Shown in pieces: positions 23,374-32,393 of a stretch of 64,000 nucleotides of DNA (position 1 is its first letter; each line of letters starts with the position of its first letter). The stretch is from an uncultured Eubacteriales bacterium. GTDB lineage: Bacteria; Bacillota; Clostridia; Christensenellales; Aristaeellaceae. The stretch is taken from positions 186,001 through 250,000 of the forward strand of contig CADBEB010000001.1 in NCBI GenBank assembly GCA_902793605.1, read 5' to 3'. The position numbers and the translations under genes were made by a program. The notes under the pieces are model-generated. The model searched no databases and had not been told where the DNA came from. It saw only the letters and a program-made list of their open reading frames with translations.

Positions 23374-24123
23374 TTGAAGGAACTTCCTTATGATCCGCAA
23401 AGTGAGACGATAGAAGACCTGCAGTTGGCGGGTCTCTCACTGATACAGAAGAAAAAAGCATTCCGATATGGCATGGATTCGGTTTTGCTCGCTGATTTTG
23501 CAGATATCCGGCCCGATGATGTCGTCTGCGATTTCGGTACCGGTAACGGAATTCTTCCCCTGCTGTTGATCGGGCGGGGTAAGGGGAAACAATTCTATGC
23601 TTTTGAGATCATGAAAGAAGCAGCGGAACTTGCGAAGCGAAATGTATCGATCAATCAACTGGAGGAAAAGATCTGTATTATACATGCTGATGTTACTGAT
23701 GCAACCGGTTTTGTTCATCCTTGCAGTATTGATTCAATTATATGCAACCCTCCGTACAGTCAGCCGAATTCAGCCATTATCAGCCCGAACAGTCAGAAAG
23801 CGACTGCTAGAAATCAGCAACCAGACACGCTTGACCGACTGCTTTCAGCAGCCTTTCAAATTCTGAAGGGGAAAGGCAAACTCTTTATCATCTATCCTGC
23901 TCCGCAGATGCTGTACATGATGAAAAAGCTGCAGCTTTATCATCTTGAGCCCAAGCATTTTCGTTTGGTTTATCCTTCGGCAGACAAACCGGCCAATCTG
24001 GTTCTGATCGAGGCAGTCAAAGACGCAAAACCCATGCTGCATCCGCTTTCGCCGCTGATCATCTATCAGGAGAATGGTGACTTGACAAATGAACTTAAGT
24101 CTGTTTATCATATTTCGGAATAG
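23374..24123 (+). CDS. TrmN6-type tRNA1(Val) adenine-N6 methyltransferase
   Basis: Start at TTG 23374, six bases after GGAGG (23363-23367), giving 249 residues; the ATG at 23335 lies inside a terminator hairpin. A class I methyltransferase: VVCDFGTGNGILPLLLIG (motif I, SAM), YAFEIMKEAAELAKRNV, and the catalytic NPPY of SIICNPPYSQPNSA. The YabB/YfiC family methylates adenine 37 of tRNA-Val in E. coli; the substrate here is inferred. The N-terminal QKKKAFRYGMDSVLLADF segment is a family mark. Confidence 0.85.
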   Translation: MKELPYDPQSETIEDLQLAGLSLIQKKKAFRYGMDSVLLADFADIRPDDVVCDFGTGNGILPLLLIGRGKGKQFYAFEIMKEAAELAKRNVSINQLEEKICIIHADVTDATGFVHPCSIDSIICNPPYSQPNSAIISPNSQKATARNQQPDTLDRLLSAAFQILKGKGKLFIIYPAPQMLYMMKKLQLYHLEPKHFRLVYPSADKPANLVLIEAVKDAKPMLHPLSPLIIYQENGDLTNELKSVYHISE

Positions 24124-24153
24124 ACCGGATTCTGTTTTTGCGGAGGATCTGCG

Positions 24154-25395
24154 TTGAAAGAAAACTATAACACAATTGTAATCGGCGGCGGTGCCTCGGG
24201 GATGATTGCAGCAGTAACAGCAGCAGAACACGGTGAATCAGTCCTGCTGCTGGAAAAAGCTGACCGCCTCGGGAGAAAGATATCAGCATCCGGAAACGGA
24301 AGATGCAACATGATGAATACCGGTGTGACAAGATACTTTGGAGCAACGGAGTTTGCAAATGAAGTTATCCGAAACTGCAGCATCGATGACATGACCGCAT
24401 TTTTCAGGCGATACGGCCTGATCGTTACGGAAGAACAGGACGGGCGTGTTTATCCGGTCACCATGCAGTCCGTGTCAGTTCTGAACGCGCTGCAGCATGC
24501 GATGAAAATGAACCATGTGGATATTCTTCTGCGTACCGTGGTCACAAGGATCAGAAAAGAAGGATCCGGATTCATCTGCACGACAGAAGATGAAAAGAAA
24601 TACAAGGCACAGCGGATGATCATCTGTGCAGGAGGGGCGGCCCAGAAGAGACTGGGAGGAAGCACGGACGGATATCGGTACCTTCAGGCGATGGGACACC
24701 GTCTTGAACCGCTGTCCCCGTCTCTTGTACCGGTGATAACGGATTCAAAGAGTATTTCCGGGCTTTCAGGTATCCGTGTACGGTGCAGGGTATCATTAAT
24801 CGACAAAAAAGAAATCCTGCATCAGGAAGAAGGAGAGGTCCTGTTCACGGATTACGGCCTCAGCGGAATCTGTGTCATGCAGTGTTCCCGGTTTATCGAC
24901 AGAAAAGGGCTGCATATGGAGCTTGATCTGCTCTCTTCCGTTTTTTCGAGTCCGGACAAAGCTTATGAAGAGATGCTGACCCGCAGGGAAACGTTTGCAC
25001 AGTATTCACCTGTTTTGCTGCTTGAAGGCATTTTGGTACCAAAGCTCGCCTATGCCGTGCTGAAACAGGCGGGGATCCCTTTGCGGGGGGAAACGACAGG
25101 TTCGATATCCGACAATAATCTTCAAAGCATTGTCAAAACTGCTTACCATTACAAGGCAGATGTGATCGGTACAAGAACACTTGATGATGCGCAGGTCACA
25201 GCCGGCGGTATCTCCTGTGATGAATTTTTTCCGCAGACAATGGAGTCGAGAATCACAAAAGAGCTGTTTGCTGCAGGCGAAGTCCTGAATGTTGACGGTG
25301 ACTGCGGGGGATTCAATCTGATGTTCGCATTTGCTTCCGGGATGATCGCAGGAGGCTTCAGAAAAAACGAACCGTACCTTCCGGAGGAACAGTGA
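24154..25395 (+). CDS. FAD-dependent oxidoreductase of the HI0933/BaiN family
   Basis: This 413-residue flavoprotein starts at TTG 24154 with CGGAGGA upstream. The FAD-binding dinucleotide fold is NTIVIGGGASGMIAAVTAAE (residues 6-25), with a following SVLLLEKADRLGRKI and ASGNGRCN that mark the HI0933-like family. The C-terminus FFPQTMESRITKELFAAGEV plus DGDCGGFNLMFAFASG closes the FAD site. Characterised relatives reduce or oxidise varied substrates (one, BaiN, acts in bile acid dehydroxylation); no substrate can be named here. It overlaps the TetR regulator by one base. Confidence 0.85.
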   Translation: MKENYNTIVIGGGASGMIAAVTAAEHGESVLLLEKADRLGRKISASGNGRCNMMNTGVTRYFGATEFANEVIRNCSIDDMTAFFRRYGLIVTEEQDGRVYPVTMQSVSVLNALQHAMKMNHVDILLRTVVTRIRKEGSGFICTTEDEKKYKAQRMIICAGGAAQKRLGGSTDGYRYLQAMGHRLEPLSPSLVPVITDSKSISGLSGIRVRCRVSLIDKKEILHQEEGEVLFTDYGLSGICVMQCSRFIDRKGLHMELDLLSSVFSSPDKAYEEMLTRRETFAQYSPVLLLEGILVPKLAYAVLKQAGIPLRGETTGSISDNNLQSIVKTAYHYKADVIGTRTLDDAQVTAGGISCDEFFPQTMESRITKELFAAGEVLNVDGDCGGFNLMFAFASGMIAGGFRKNEPYLPEEQ

Positions 25396-26093
25396 TGAAA
25401 AAAGGCGACCTCAGGAAACAGGAAATCCTTCGTACGGCCGAACAGATGTTCTGCCGTAAAGGTTACGAACAAACCAGCATTCAGGATATCCTGGATCAGC
25501 TGAAGACCAGCAAGGGAAGTTTCTACCATCATTTTGTCAGTAAGGATGCATTGCTTGAAACACTGTGCAACCAGAGAGCTGAACAGAGCAAAAACTCAGT
25601 GATAGCTGGATTATGTTCATACAGCAAGGCTTCTGATCAGCTCGATCACCTGCTGACAGGCATGATTCCTCTTCGTGACGAAAAACTTGCCTTCCTGTTA
25701 ATGATTCTCCCTGTATTTGCTCTTCCTGAAGGCAAGAGGCTCAGGATATCCTACTGCGATTCACTGAAGGATTCTTTTCACGGTCCGATCCGGGATTCCA
25801 TTGAAGCAGGGACGAGAGCCGGTGAGCTGCACTGCGAAGATCCTGATATATATGCCGATATCGTCATCTCGATCGTGAACGACCTTTGGATGTCAGTATG
25901 TGATGCGATCATTCAAAACGAAATCATAGGAAACGAAACGGATCTTGCCGAACTGCTGCACATCACGGAACAGTATCGGACAGCTGCTGAAAGAATCCTT
26001 TTCCTGCCATACGGAAGCCTGATCCTGATCGATATACCATCACTGAAAGACCTGAAAGAACAGATTCATATACACTGGATAAAACAAGCCTGA
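25395..26093 (+). CDS. TetR/AcrR-family transcriptional regulator
   Basis: ATG 25395 (GGAGG at 25382-25386) overlaps the TGA of the flavoprotein gene; 232 residues. The N-terminal helix-turn-helix is typical: LRKQEILRTAEQMFCRKGYE, TSIQDILDQL and TSKGSFYHHFVSKDALLETL (about residues 5-60). The C-terminal ligand domain is all helical and not related to a known ligand class. Coupling to the flavoprotein gene suggests that it may control that gene or its own operon; no operator is visible. Confidence 0.85.
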   Translation: MKKGDLRKQEILRTAEQMFCRKGYEQTSIQDILDQLKTSKGSFYHHFVSKDALLETLCNQRAEQSKNSVIAGLCSYSKASDQLDHLLTGMIPLRDEKLAFLLMILPVFALPEGKRLRISYCDSLKDSFHGPIRDSIEAGTRAGELHCEDPDIYADIVISIVNDLWMSVCDAIIQNEIIGNETDLAELLHITEQYRTAAERILFLPYGSLILIDIPSLKDLKEQIHIHWIKQA

Positions 26094-26119
26094 AAAATAA
26101 TAAAGGAGGTAACAACCCC

Positions 26120-26833
26120 ATGAGCCATTCACCCATTCCGACCCCCCATATCAATGCACAGGAAGGTGCATTTGCAGAGACGGTACTGATGCCAGGCGAT
26201 CCGTTACGCGCAAAGTTTATTGCTGAAAACTATCTTGAAAATCCCGTGCTTGTCAACAATCTTCGAGGCGTTCAGGGATATACGGGGACATGGAAAGGAA
26301 AACGTGTCTCCGTGATGGCAAGCGGCATGGGATGCCCATCCATCGGCATCTATTCCTATGAGCTGTTTAATTTCTATGATGTCAAAAACATCATACGGAT
26401 CGGATCAGCCGGTGCTGTGTCTCCTGAGCTGAAACTGAAGGATATTGTCATCGGTATGACTGCATATACAAATTCCGGTTATGTGAACAGCTTTGGATTT
26501 GATGGCAATCTTGCCCCATGCTGCAGCTATGAATTGCTCTCAAAGGCTGTAGAAGCCGGGAAAAAACTCGACTGCAACGTTGTCTGCGGCCCGATCTATT
26601 CTTCCGATGTTTTCTATACAGGAAGAAATATGCAGCCGGAACTATGGGACTTTGGAATCCTGGCTGTTGAGATGGAAGCAGCTGCACTTTACCTGAATGC
26701 AGCACGGGCAAAGAAAAATGCCCTGACGATTTGCACGATCTCTGACAGTCTGGTCACCGGAGAGGAACTCTCAGGAGAAGAAAGGCAGATCGGTTTCCGT
26801 AATATGATGGAAATGGGATTATCGATCGCCTGA
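26120..26833 (+). CDS. deoD: purine-nucleoside phosphorylase DeoD
   Basis: This 237-residue protein starts at ATG 26120 behind a strong AAAGGAGGTAA. It splits purine nucleosides with phosphate in salvage. Hexameric DeoD signatures are visible: the phosphate-binding MPGDPLRAKFIAENYL (residues 22-37), GMGCPSIGIYSYEL, IIRIGSAGAVSPELKLKDIV, and the base/ribose site VEMEAAALY (about 178-186), then TISDSLVTGEELSGEER. It ends at a strong bidirectional terminator. Confidence 0.95.
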   Translation: MSHSPIPTPHINAQEGAFAETVLMPGDPLRAKFIAENYLENPVLVNNLRGVQGYTGTWKGKRVSVMASGMGCPSIGIYSYELFNFYDVKNIIRIGSAGAVSPELKLKDIVIGMTAYTNSGYVNSFGFDGNLAPCCSYELLSKAVEAGKKLDCNVVCGPIYSSDVFYTGRNMQPELWDFGILAVEMEAAALYLNAARAKKNALTICTISDSLVTGEELSGEERQIGFRNMMEMGLSIA

Positions 26834-26851
26834 TCGGAAAAAGTAACAAAA

Positions 26852-26884
26852 AACACGACGGCAACCTGTACCGTCGTGTTTTTT
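26852..26884. terminator. bidirectional terminator between deoD and yigZ
   Basis: AACACGACGG (26852-26861) and CCGTCGTGTT (26871-26880) form a perfect 10-bp stem. A T-run follows on + (to 26885) and an A-run precedes it, giving a U-tract on - as well. It serves both converging genes. Confidence 0.9.
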
Positions 26885-27516
26885 TACAGCTTCCAGGGCA
26901 TGAAAGATTCTGCTTCCGTTTTGGTCACGAGTTTCCTGCCGGAGGCATCTGTCAGCGAATTCAGGACTTCATCCCTGTCGGAAGAACGTACAAGAAGATG
27001 AAAACGAATATCGCTGCCATAGGTGATTCTTTCAATGCGGACAGGATGCTGTTCCGCTGCATAACGGAACCTGTCCCAGGATGAATATGGAAGTTCACAG
27101 GATTCATCGGATGTCATTTCCATCCTGGAGATACCGGCTGATTCAACGGCTGCCTGGCTGCTTTGTGTATATGCGCGAACCAGTCCGCCTGTTCCGAGGA
27201 GAACCCCGCCGAAATAACGTACGACTACAATGCAACAGTTAACGATTCCCTTGTTCCGCATCACATCCATGATCGGCATTCCGGCTGTACCGGCAGGTTC
27301 GCCGTTGTCGCTGTAACGCATAACACTGGCATTCTCACCGATGATATAGGCGTAGCAGTGATGCGTCGCTGTTTTGTGCTCATCCCGGATGCTTTGGAGG
27401 AAGGAAAGCGCCTGTTCCTCGGTTTCGCAGGGAGCGGCATAACCGATAAATCTGCTTTTGTTGATAACAATCTCTTCACAGGATTGCTCAGCCACCGTGA
27501 CATATGACAGGTTCAT
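26884..27516 (-). CDS. YigZ/IMPACT family protein
   Basis: This 210-residue protein overlaps the tyrS stop by 4 bp. The UPF0029 domain is seen in VINKSRFIGYAAPCETEEQA, HKTATHHCYAYIIG and RYSDNGEPAGTAGMPI followed by CIVVVRYFGGVLLGTGGLVRAY. The C-terminal DUF1949 domain (about 140-205) is ferredoxin-like. Relatives bind nucleic acids or the translation machinery; function remains unclear. It is the last gene of the tyrosine T-box operon. Confidence 0.85.
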   Translation of the reverse strand: MNLSYVTVAEQSCEEIVINKSRFIGYAAPCETEEQALSFLQSIRDEHKTATHHCYAYIIGENASVMRYSDNGEPAGTAGMPIMDVMRNKGIVNCCIVVVRYFGGVLLGTGGLVRAYTQSSQAAVESAGISRMEMTSDESCELPYSSWDRFRYAAEQHPVRIERITYGSDIRFHLLVRSSDRDEVLNSLTDASGRKLVTKTEAESFMPWKL

Positions 27517-28739
27517 TTCAGAATAACCCGGCAGAAGCTTTTCTTGCCTTTTTTCAGGAGCACGCTTTCCTTCAGCTGATCGAATGCAAGCGTTGCTGCC
27601 GGGTCTGTGATCTTCCGATCATTGATTGAAACGGCTTTCTGTTCAATCTGTTTTCTGGCGTCGCTCTGGCTCTTGCAAAGTCCGGATCTGACAAGCATGG
27701 TGGAGATCCTGGCATCCTGAGTAAATTCGTCAGCGGTGAGCTCCAGCGTCGGCATGTTTTCAGCCGACGCACCTTTTCCGAAGACGGACGCAGATGCATC
27801 AGCTGCTTTGATTGCCTCTTCTTCCCCATGAACGAGTTTGGTCACTTCATATGCGAGCACTTTCTTGGCTTCATTGATCTCGGCGTCCTTCAGTGAACCG
27901 AGGCGGCGGACTTCATTCATCGGAAGGAAGGTAAGCAGAGCAAGGCATTTCTCCACGTCCTTGTCGTCAATATTCCTCCAGTACTGATAGAAATGATAGG
28001 GACTTGTCTTTTCCGGGTCAAGCCACAGGGCGCCGGCCTCCGTCTTACCCATCTTTCTTCCGTCATGGGTCAGCAGAAGCTGGAATGTGCAGGCAAAAGC
28101 CTTTTCCTTTTCCATTTTTCGGACAAGATCCGCACCGCCAAGCATATTGCTCCACTGGTCGTTTCCGCCCATCTCCAGACGGCAGCCATAACGACGGAAC
28201 AATTCAAGAAAATCATAACTCTGCATGAGCATATAAGTGAACTCAAGAAAGCTAAGACCGTTTTCTGTGGCCATACGCGCCTTATAGCATTCCGCTGTCA
28301 GCATCCTGTTGACGGAAAACTGTGATCCGATCTCGCGCATGAATTCGATGAAGTTGAGGTGACGCAGCCAATCGCCGTTATTGACGATGATCGCTTTGCC
28401 GTCACCAAAGTCCAGGAAGCGGGACATCTGCCGTTTGATGCATTCAACATTCCGGTCGATTGTTTCCGTAGTCATCATCTTCCGCATATCTGTTTTTCCG
28501 GAAGGATCTCCGATCATTGCGGTGCCCCCGCCCATGAGCGCAATCGGTTTATGCCCGGCCCGCTGCATATGTGCCATGGCCATGATCGGTATATAGTGAC
28601 CGATATGGAGACTGTCTGCGGTCGGATCAAAGCCGACGTAAAACGTCGTGGGCTCCTTCAGCTGCTCGTAAAGTTCATCCTCAAAGGTTGTCTGGGCAAT
28701 AAAACCTCTTTCTTTCAAAACATCAAGGATATGTTCCAT
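27513..28739 (-). CDS. tyrS: tyrosyl-tRNA synthetase
   Basis: This 408-residue class Ic enzyme has the nucleotide motif LHIGHYIPIM (HIGH, about 44-53) and KMGKTE (KMSKS-like, about 232-237). Tyrosine binding is seen in TFYVGFDPTADSLHIGH and YMLMQSYDFLELFRRYGCRLEMGGNDQWSN. The C-terminal S4-like RNA-binding domain (about 345-405) ends the protein. It sits 14 bp downstream of the aminotransferase gene behind the same leader, so its expression should follow the charge level of tRNA-Tyr. Confidence 0.95.
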   Translation of the reverse strand: MEHILDVLKERGFIAQTTFEDELYEQLKEPTTFYVGFDPTADSLHIGHYIPIMAMAHMQRAGHKPIALMGGGTAMIGDPSGKTDMRKMMTTETIDRNVECIKRQMSRFLDFGDGKAIIVNNGDWLRHLNFIEFMREIGSQFSVNRMLTAECYKARMATENGLSFLEFTYMLMQSYDFLELFRRYGCRLEMGGNDQWSNMLGGADLVRKMEKEKAFACTFQLLLTHDGRKMGKTEAGALWLDPEKTSPYHFYQYWRNIDDKDVEKCLALLTFLPMNEVRRLGSLKDAEINEAKKVLAYEVTKLVHGEEEAIKAADASASVFGKGASAENMPTLELTADEFTQDARISTMLVRSGLCKSQSDARKQIEQKAVSINDRKITDPAATLAFDQLKESVLLKKGKKSFCRVILK

Positions 28740-28753
28740 CTTTCAGCACCTCT

Positions 28754-29941
28754 TTACATGATTTCTTCAGTGACAATATCGTTCAGAACACACATTCCGG
28801 TTTCGATCTGTTCCGGAGTGCTGTTCGAGAAATTAAGACGCAATGTGTTCAGATGCCCGCCGTCAGCGCAGAAAGAGGTTCCGGGAACATAAGCGACTTT
28901 CCGATCGACCGCTTTTTTCAGCATCTGAATGGTATCCGTTCCTTCCGGCATCTCCACCCAGATAAATAATCCTCCCTGTGGATGAGTAAATCTGACTCCT
29001 TCCGGGAAACGTTCCAGGTATTCAAGCATTTGGCGCATCTTAGCTCCGTATCCCCGGCAGATCCTGCGGATGTGATCGGGAAGGAGACCTCTTCGGATAT
29101 ACTGATCAACAATCGCCTGATTCAGGTTTGCTGTATGCACATCCGTTGACTGTTTTCCGATGGTGCATTTGCGGATCACGGATGCATCACCGGCTATATA
29201 TCCGACCCGAAGGCCGGGGGAGATAATCTTGCTGAAACTGCCCAGGTACATCACCCATCCGCCCTGATCATAGTATTTTATTGATCTCAGCACTTCACCT
29301 TCATAACGAAGGTCGCGATACGGATCATCTTCCGCAACGATTATACCGTACTGTTCGGCAAGCGCTGCTATGGCTTTTCTTCGTTCATCCGAAAGCGTTC
29401 TGCCCGAAGGATTCTGGAATGTCGGGATGGTATAGAGCATCTTCGGATGATATTTTCTGATCTTTTCTTCAAGGTCATTGATAAGTAGACCGTTATCATC
29501 GCTATCAACGGGAATAAGATTGGCCTGATACAGTTTCAGACATTGTAGATTCCCGAGGAAAGAGGGATTCTCAACAAGAACTGTGTCGCCCGGGTCGATC
29601 AGGGCCTTGCTGAGGAGGTCCATCGCCTGTGTCGAGCCTGTCACAGGAAGAACTGCAGGCACCTGAATACCGAGCATATCCTCGACATATGACTTCAGGC
29701 TCTCGACAAACGGTGCATAACCTTCCGTTGCGCCATACTGAAGAAGGCGCTTTCCATCGTTTCTCATTACATATTCCGCAAGCTCGGCAACCGTATCATC
29801 AGGTAAAGCATCGGGAGAAGGACTTCCGCCGGCAAAAGAGATCATACCGGGTTGTGCGGTCACTTTTAATAACTCACGGATCGCACTTCCGGTCACCTGG
29901 TCAAAACGATGGGCGAACCTGACATCAGTAATGTTCATCAT
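28754..29941 (-). CDS. PLP-dependent aminotransferase, probably aromatic
   Basis: This 395-residue fold-type I aminotransferase starts at ATG 29941 behind GGAGGAATA. It shows the N-terminal ISFAGGSPSPDALPDD, the substrate/PLP segment VLPVTGSTQAMDLL, TFQNPSGRTLSDERR, AEDDPYRDLRYEG and the PLP-lysine region YLGSFSKIISPGLRVGYI (Lys about residue 234). It groups with the LysN/MocR-type aminotransferases, which act on aromatic and 2-aminoadipate substrates. The tyrosine T-box upstream and tyrS downstream suggest tyrosine or phenylalanine transamination; this is inference from context. Confidence 0.85.
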   Translation of the reverse strand: MMNITDVRFAHRFDQVTGSAIRELLKVTAQPGMISFAGGSPSPDALPDDTVAELAEYVMRNDGKRLLQYGATEGYAPFVESLKSYVEDMLGIQVPAVLPVTGSTQAMDLLSKALIDPGDTVLVENPSFLGNLQCLKLYQANLIPVDSDDNGLLINDLEEKIRKYHPKMLYTIPTFQNPSGRTLSDERRKAIAALAEQYGIIVAEDDPYRDLRYEGEVLRSIKYYDQGGWVMYLGSFSKIISPGLRVGYIAGDASVIRKCTIGKQSTDVHTANLNQAIVDQYIRRGLLPDHIRRICRGYGAKMRQMLEYLERFPEGVRFTHPQGGLFIWVEMPEGTDTIQMLKKAVDRKVAYVPGTSFCADGGHLNTLRLNFSNSTPEQIETGMCVLNDIVTEEIM

Positions 29942-29955
29942 TATTCCTCCGTTTC

Positions 29956-30188
29956 AAAAAAAAACGATCTCGCCGGAAGGCGAAGACCGCGGTACCACTT
30001 CCATTCAGCAGCAGATCGTGCTGCTCTCAGATCGCTGTAACCGGCGAACCGGGTCGGCCCTAATAAACGTGTATCGCTCCTTCAGGCGGACGGCTCCGGG
30101 ATGTACTTCAATGCGGGCGGTTGCATTCTCTCACCGGCCGAATGCTCTCTGAAAACCGGGCGGGCATTTACTCTTCCCTTCATCGCAT
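29956..30188 (-). promoter_or_regulatory. T-box riboswitch, tyrosine specifier
   Basis: The minus-strand leader has all T-box parts. Stem I: AGTA, then AATGC/GCATT and GGTT/AACC pairing around AGAGAG...GGTGAGAG, then GAA-G-TAC-A on the 3' side. The specifier is TAC (30105-30103), the Tyr codon. The antiterminator carries AAGTGGTACCGCGG (30000-29987). The terminator is TCGCC-TTCC-GGCGA followed by nine T (29964-29956). Uncharged tRNA-Tyr would bind and allow readthrough into the aminotransferase-tyrS-yigZ operon. Confidence 0.93.
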
Positions 30189-30194
30189 AGAGGT

Positions 30195-30223
30195 ATTATG
30201 TTCGAAATCAACCATATTGTCAA
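30195..30223 (-). promoter_or_regulatory. promoter of the tyrosine T-box operon
   Basis: Minus strand TTGACA (30223-30218), 17-bp spacer, CATAAT (30200-30195). Transcription would start near 30188. Confidence 0.85.
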
Positions 30224-30234
30224 GGCCCTGATGC

Positions 30235-30263
30235 TTGATAAAACAAAGAATATAATGTATAAT
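30235..30263 (+). promoter_or_regulatory. promoter of the Asp23-fakA-recG operon
   Basis: TTGATA (30235-30240), 17-bp spacer, TATAAT (30258-30263). The start near 30270 rules out an ATG at 30267 as the first gene's start. Confidence 0.85.
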
Positions 30264-30335
30264 TAAATGTCCTTTGCATGGATTATGCAATGGATATCTG
30301 GTTTTTCCACTGCGCATCTGGCGGGAGGGGATCAC

Positions 30336-30686
30336 ATGGAATGCAAGGTTAAGAACGAATACGGCACGATCTATATCGCTGAAGACGTTATGCTCAAAGT
30401 CGTTGGATATGCTGCCCTCGAATGCTACGGTATCGTTGCGATGTCTGCCAAGAAGGCGACAGACGGCATTGTTGAGTGGCTTGGCCGTGAAAACCTGACA
30501 AAGGGTGTTCAGATCAGGAATGTCGGCGATATGCTGGATGTTGATCTTTACATCATCGTCGAGTACGGTATCTCTATTTCCGAAGTCTGCAAAACGATCG
30601 TCGAAACTGTCCGGTATAAACTGGAGAGCACGACCGGTGTAAAAGTCCGCAAGGTCAGCATCACGGTCGAGGGGATCAGGATCTGA
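30336..30686 (+). CDS. Asp23/Gls24 family envelope protein (YloU type)
   Basis: ATG 30336 (GGGAGGGG eight bases upstream) gives 116 residues, the usual family length. The sequence MECKVKNEYGTIYIAEDVML, YAALECYGIVAMSAKK and VSITVEGIRI matches the DUF322/Asp23 family. Two blocks form a ferredoxin-like fold. Family members are linked to alkaline stress or cell envelope function and are regularly encoded before the DAK-like protein FakA, as here. No membrane segment is present. Confidence 0.88.
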   Translation: MECKVKNEYGTIYIAEDVMLKVVGYAALECYGIVAMSAKKATDGIVEWLGRENLTKGVQIRNVGDMLDVDLYIIVEYGISISEVCKTIVETVRYKLESTTGVKVRKVSITVEGIRI

Positions 30687-30725
30687 TCTTCTGAAAATTC
30701 AGAATGATTGACGGAGGAAGTTCCT

Positions 30726-32390
30726 TTGATACAGTTCAAAACAATTGACGGTCTCCTGTTACGTGATATGGTCATGGCCGGAACAGCGATCCTTGAAAAG
30801 AACAGGGAAGCAGTTGACGCGCTGAACGTTTTTCCTGTGCCTGACGGCGATACAGGAACAAATATGTCCCTGACCATGCAGTCTGCTACACGTGAGATAA
30901 ACAGCAAAGAATTCCTGCGCGCCGATGAAGCGGCAAATGCGCTTGCAAAAGGGGCTCTGAAAGGCGCCCGCGGAAATTCGGGCGTTATCACCAGCCAGCT
31001 GCTGCGCGGATTCGCAAAAGCCCTGAACGGTGTGGAAAAGATTACTCCCGTTCAGTTTGCCGAAGCCCTGATGAAAGGCTCGGAGATGGCATATAAAGCT
31101 GTCATGAAACCGAAAGAGGGAACGATCCTTACCGTTGCACGCGTTGTTGCGGAAGACGCTCTGAAACAGGTTAAAAAGGCACCGGATGACTATGATCAGC
31201 TGATTAATGTGATGCTGAAAAGCGGAGAAGCCATCCTGAAGAAGACGCCGGATATGCTGCCGGCTCTGAAGCAGGCCGGTGTCGTTGATTCCGGCGGTCG
31301 CGGCCTGATGCTGATCTACCAGGGTTATGCAGCGGTCCTCCGCGGTGAGGATATCAATTCCGCTGATTCCCTGATGGAAGACGATGTGCAGGTTGTTGAG
31401 GAAGACTGTCACGATCTCACAAGGGACCTGACTTATTCATACTGTGTTTCCTTTACGCTGAATCATTTCCGTGACGACTGTGATGAACATGATCTGGATT
31501 CGTTCAGACGCAGGCTGAATCGTATTGGCGACTGTGTATCCGTAAATGGGGATCTTTCCGAAGCAAAAGTACACCTGCATACAGACAATCCGGGGTTCGC
31601 CCTTGATTACGGTATTGAACTTGCAGAGATCAATGGGATCAAAATCGATAACCTTGCCGCCATGAAGCGGGAACTGGAAAAAGCTGATCAGCCCCCTGCC
31701 GAGCCGGCGGAAGAAAAAACAGACGAACCCGAAAAGCAATACGGATTTGTTGCAGTTTCCCTCGGCGCAGGTTTTTCCAAGTTCTTCCAGGACCTTAATG
31801 TCGACCAGATTGTCGAAGGCGGACAGACGATGAACCCTTCGGTCGACGATCTGCTGAATGCGATCAAGCATGTCAATGCCAGCTGCGTTTTTATCCTTCC
31901 GAATAACGGGAACGTGATCTTTGCAGCAAATCAGGCTGCAGAGCTTTCAAAAAAGGATGTCAGGGTGATTCCCACAAAGAATGTCGCAATGGGTATCGCA
32001 GCGGCAATCGCGTTCCAGAATGAACTGAGCCCGGATGACAACATGCAGCGGATGAATGAAGCAGCACAGCATGTGAAGACCGCTATGGTCACTTATGCGA
32101 TCCGGGACAGTGAATATAACGGAATCGCGATAAAACAGGGAGATATTATCGGCCTGCATAACGGCCAGATTGAGTTTTCCGGAAAATCGATCCATGACGT
32201 TGTGCTTGAGATGATGAAAAAGATCATCACGGATGAGGATGAGCTGATCACGATCTATTACGGGGCGGACATACAGGAAAGCGATGCTCAGTCGATCACC
32301 AGCGAGATCGAAAGCCAGTATGATTACTGTGATGTGGAATGCCATAACGGCGGACAGCCGCTGTATTATTATCTGATCTCTGTGGAGTAA
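30726..32390 (+). CDS. fakA: fatty acid kinase FakA (YloV type)
   Basis: TTG 30726 is eight bases after GGAGG (30713-30717) and gives 554 residues; a TTG at 30708 lies before that site. The N-terminal DhaL nucleotide-binding domain is clear: NVFPVPDGDTGTNMSLTMQ (two metal-binding Asp) and GARGNSGVITSQLLRGFAKAL. The middle domain and the C-terminal DegV-like half (VDDLLNAIKHVNASCVFILPNNGN, then VRVIPTKNVAMGIAAA) follow. FakA phosphorylates fatty acids bound by a FakB carrier for phospholipid synthesis. No FakB is encoded nearby. recG starts 3 bp later. Confidence 0.88.
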   Translation: MIQFKTIDGLLLRDMVMAGTAILEKNREAVDALNVFPVPDGDTGTNMSLTMQSATREINSKEFLRADEAANALAKGALKGARGNSGVITSQLLRGFAKALNGVEKITPVQFAEALMKGSEMAYKAVMKPKEGTILTVARVVAEDALKQVKKAPDDYDQLINVMLKSGEAILKKTPDMLPALKQAGVVDSGGRGLMLIYQGYAAVLRGEDINSADSLMEDDVQVVEEDCHDLTRDLTYSYCVSFTLNHFRDDCDEHDLDSFRRRLNRIGDCVSVNGDLSEAKVHLHTDNPGFALDYGIELAEINGIKIDNLAAMKRELEKADQPPAEPAEEKTDEPEKQYGFVAVSLGAGFSKFFQDLNVDQIVEGGQTMNPSVDDLLNAIKHVNASCVFILPNNGNVIFAANQAAELSKKDVRVIPTKNVAMGIAAAIAFQNELSPDDNMQRMNEAAQHVKTAMVTYAIRDSEYNGIAIKQGDIIGLHNGQIEFSGKSIHDVVLEMMKKIITDEDELITIYYGADIQESDAQSITSEIESQYDYCDVECHNGGQPLYYYLISVE

Positions 32391-32393
32391 CAG

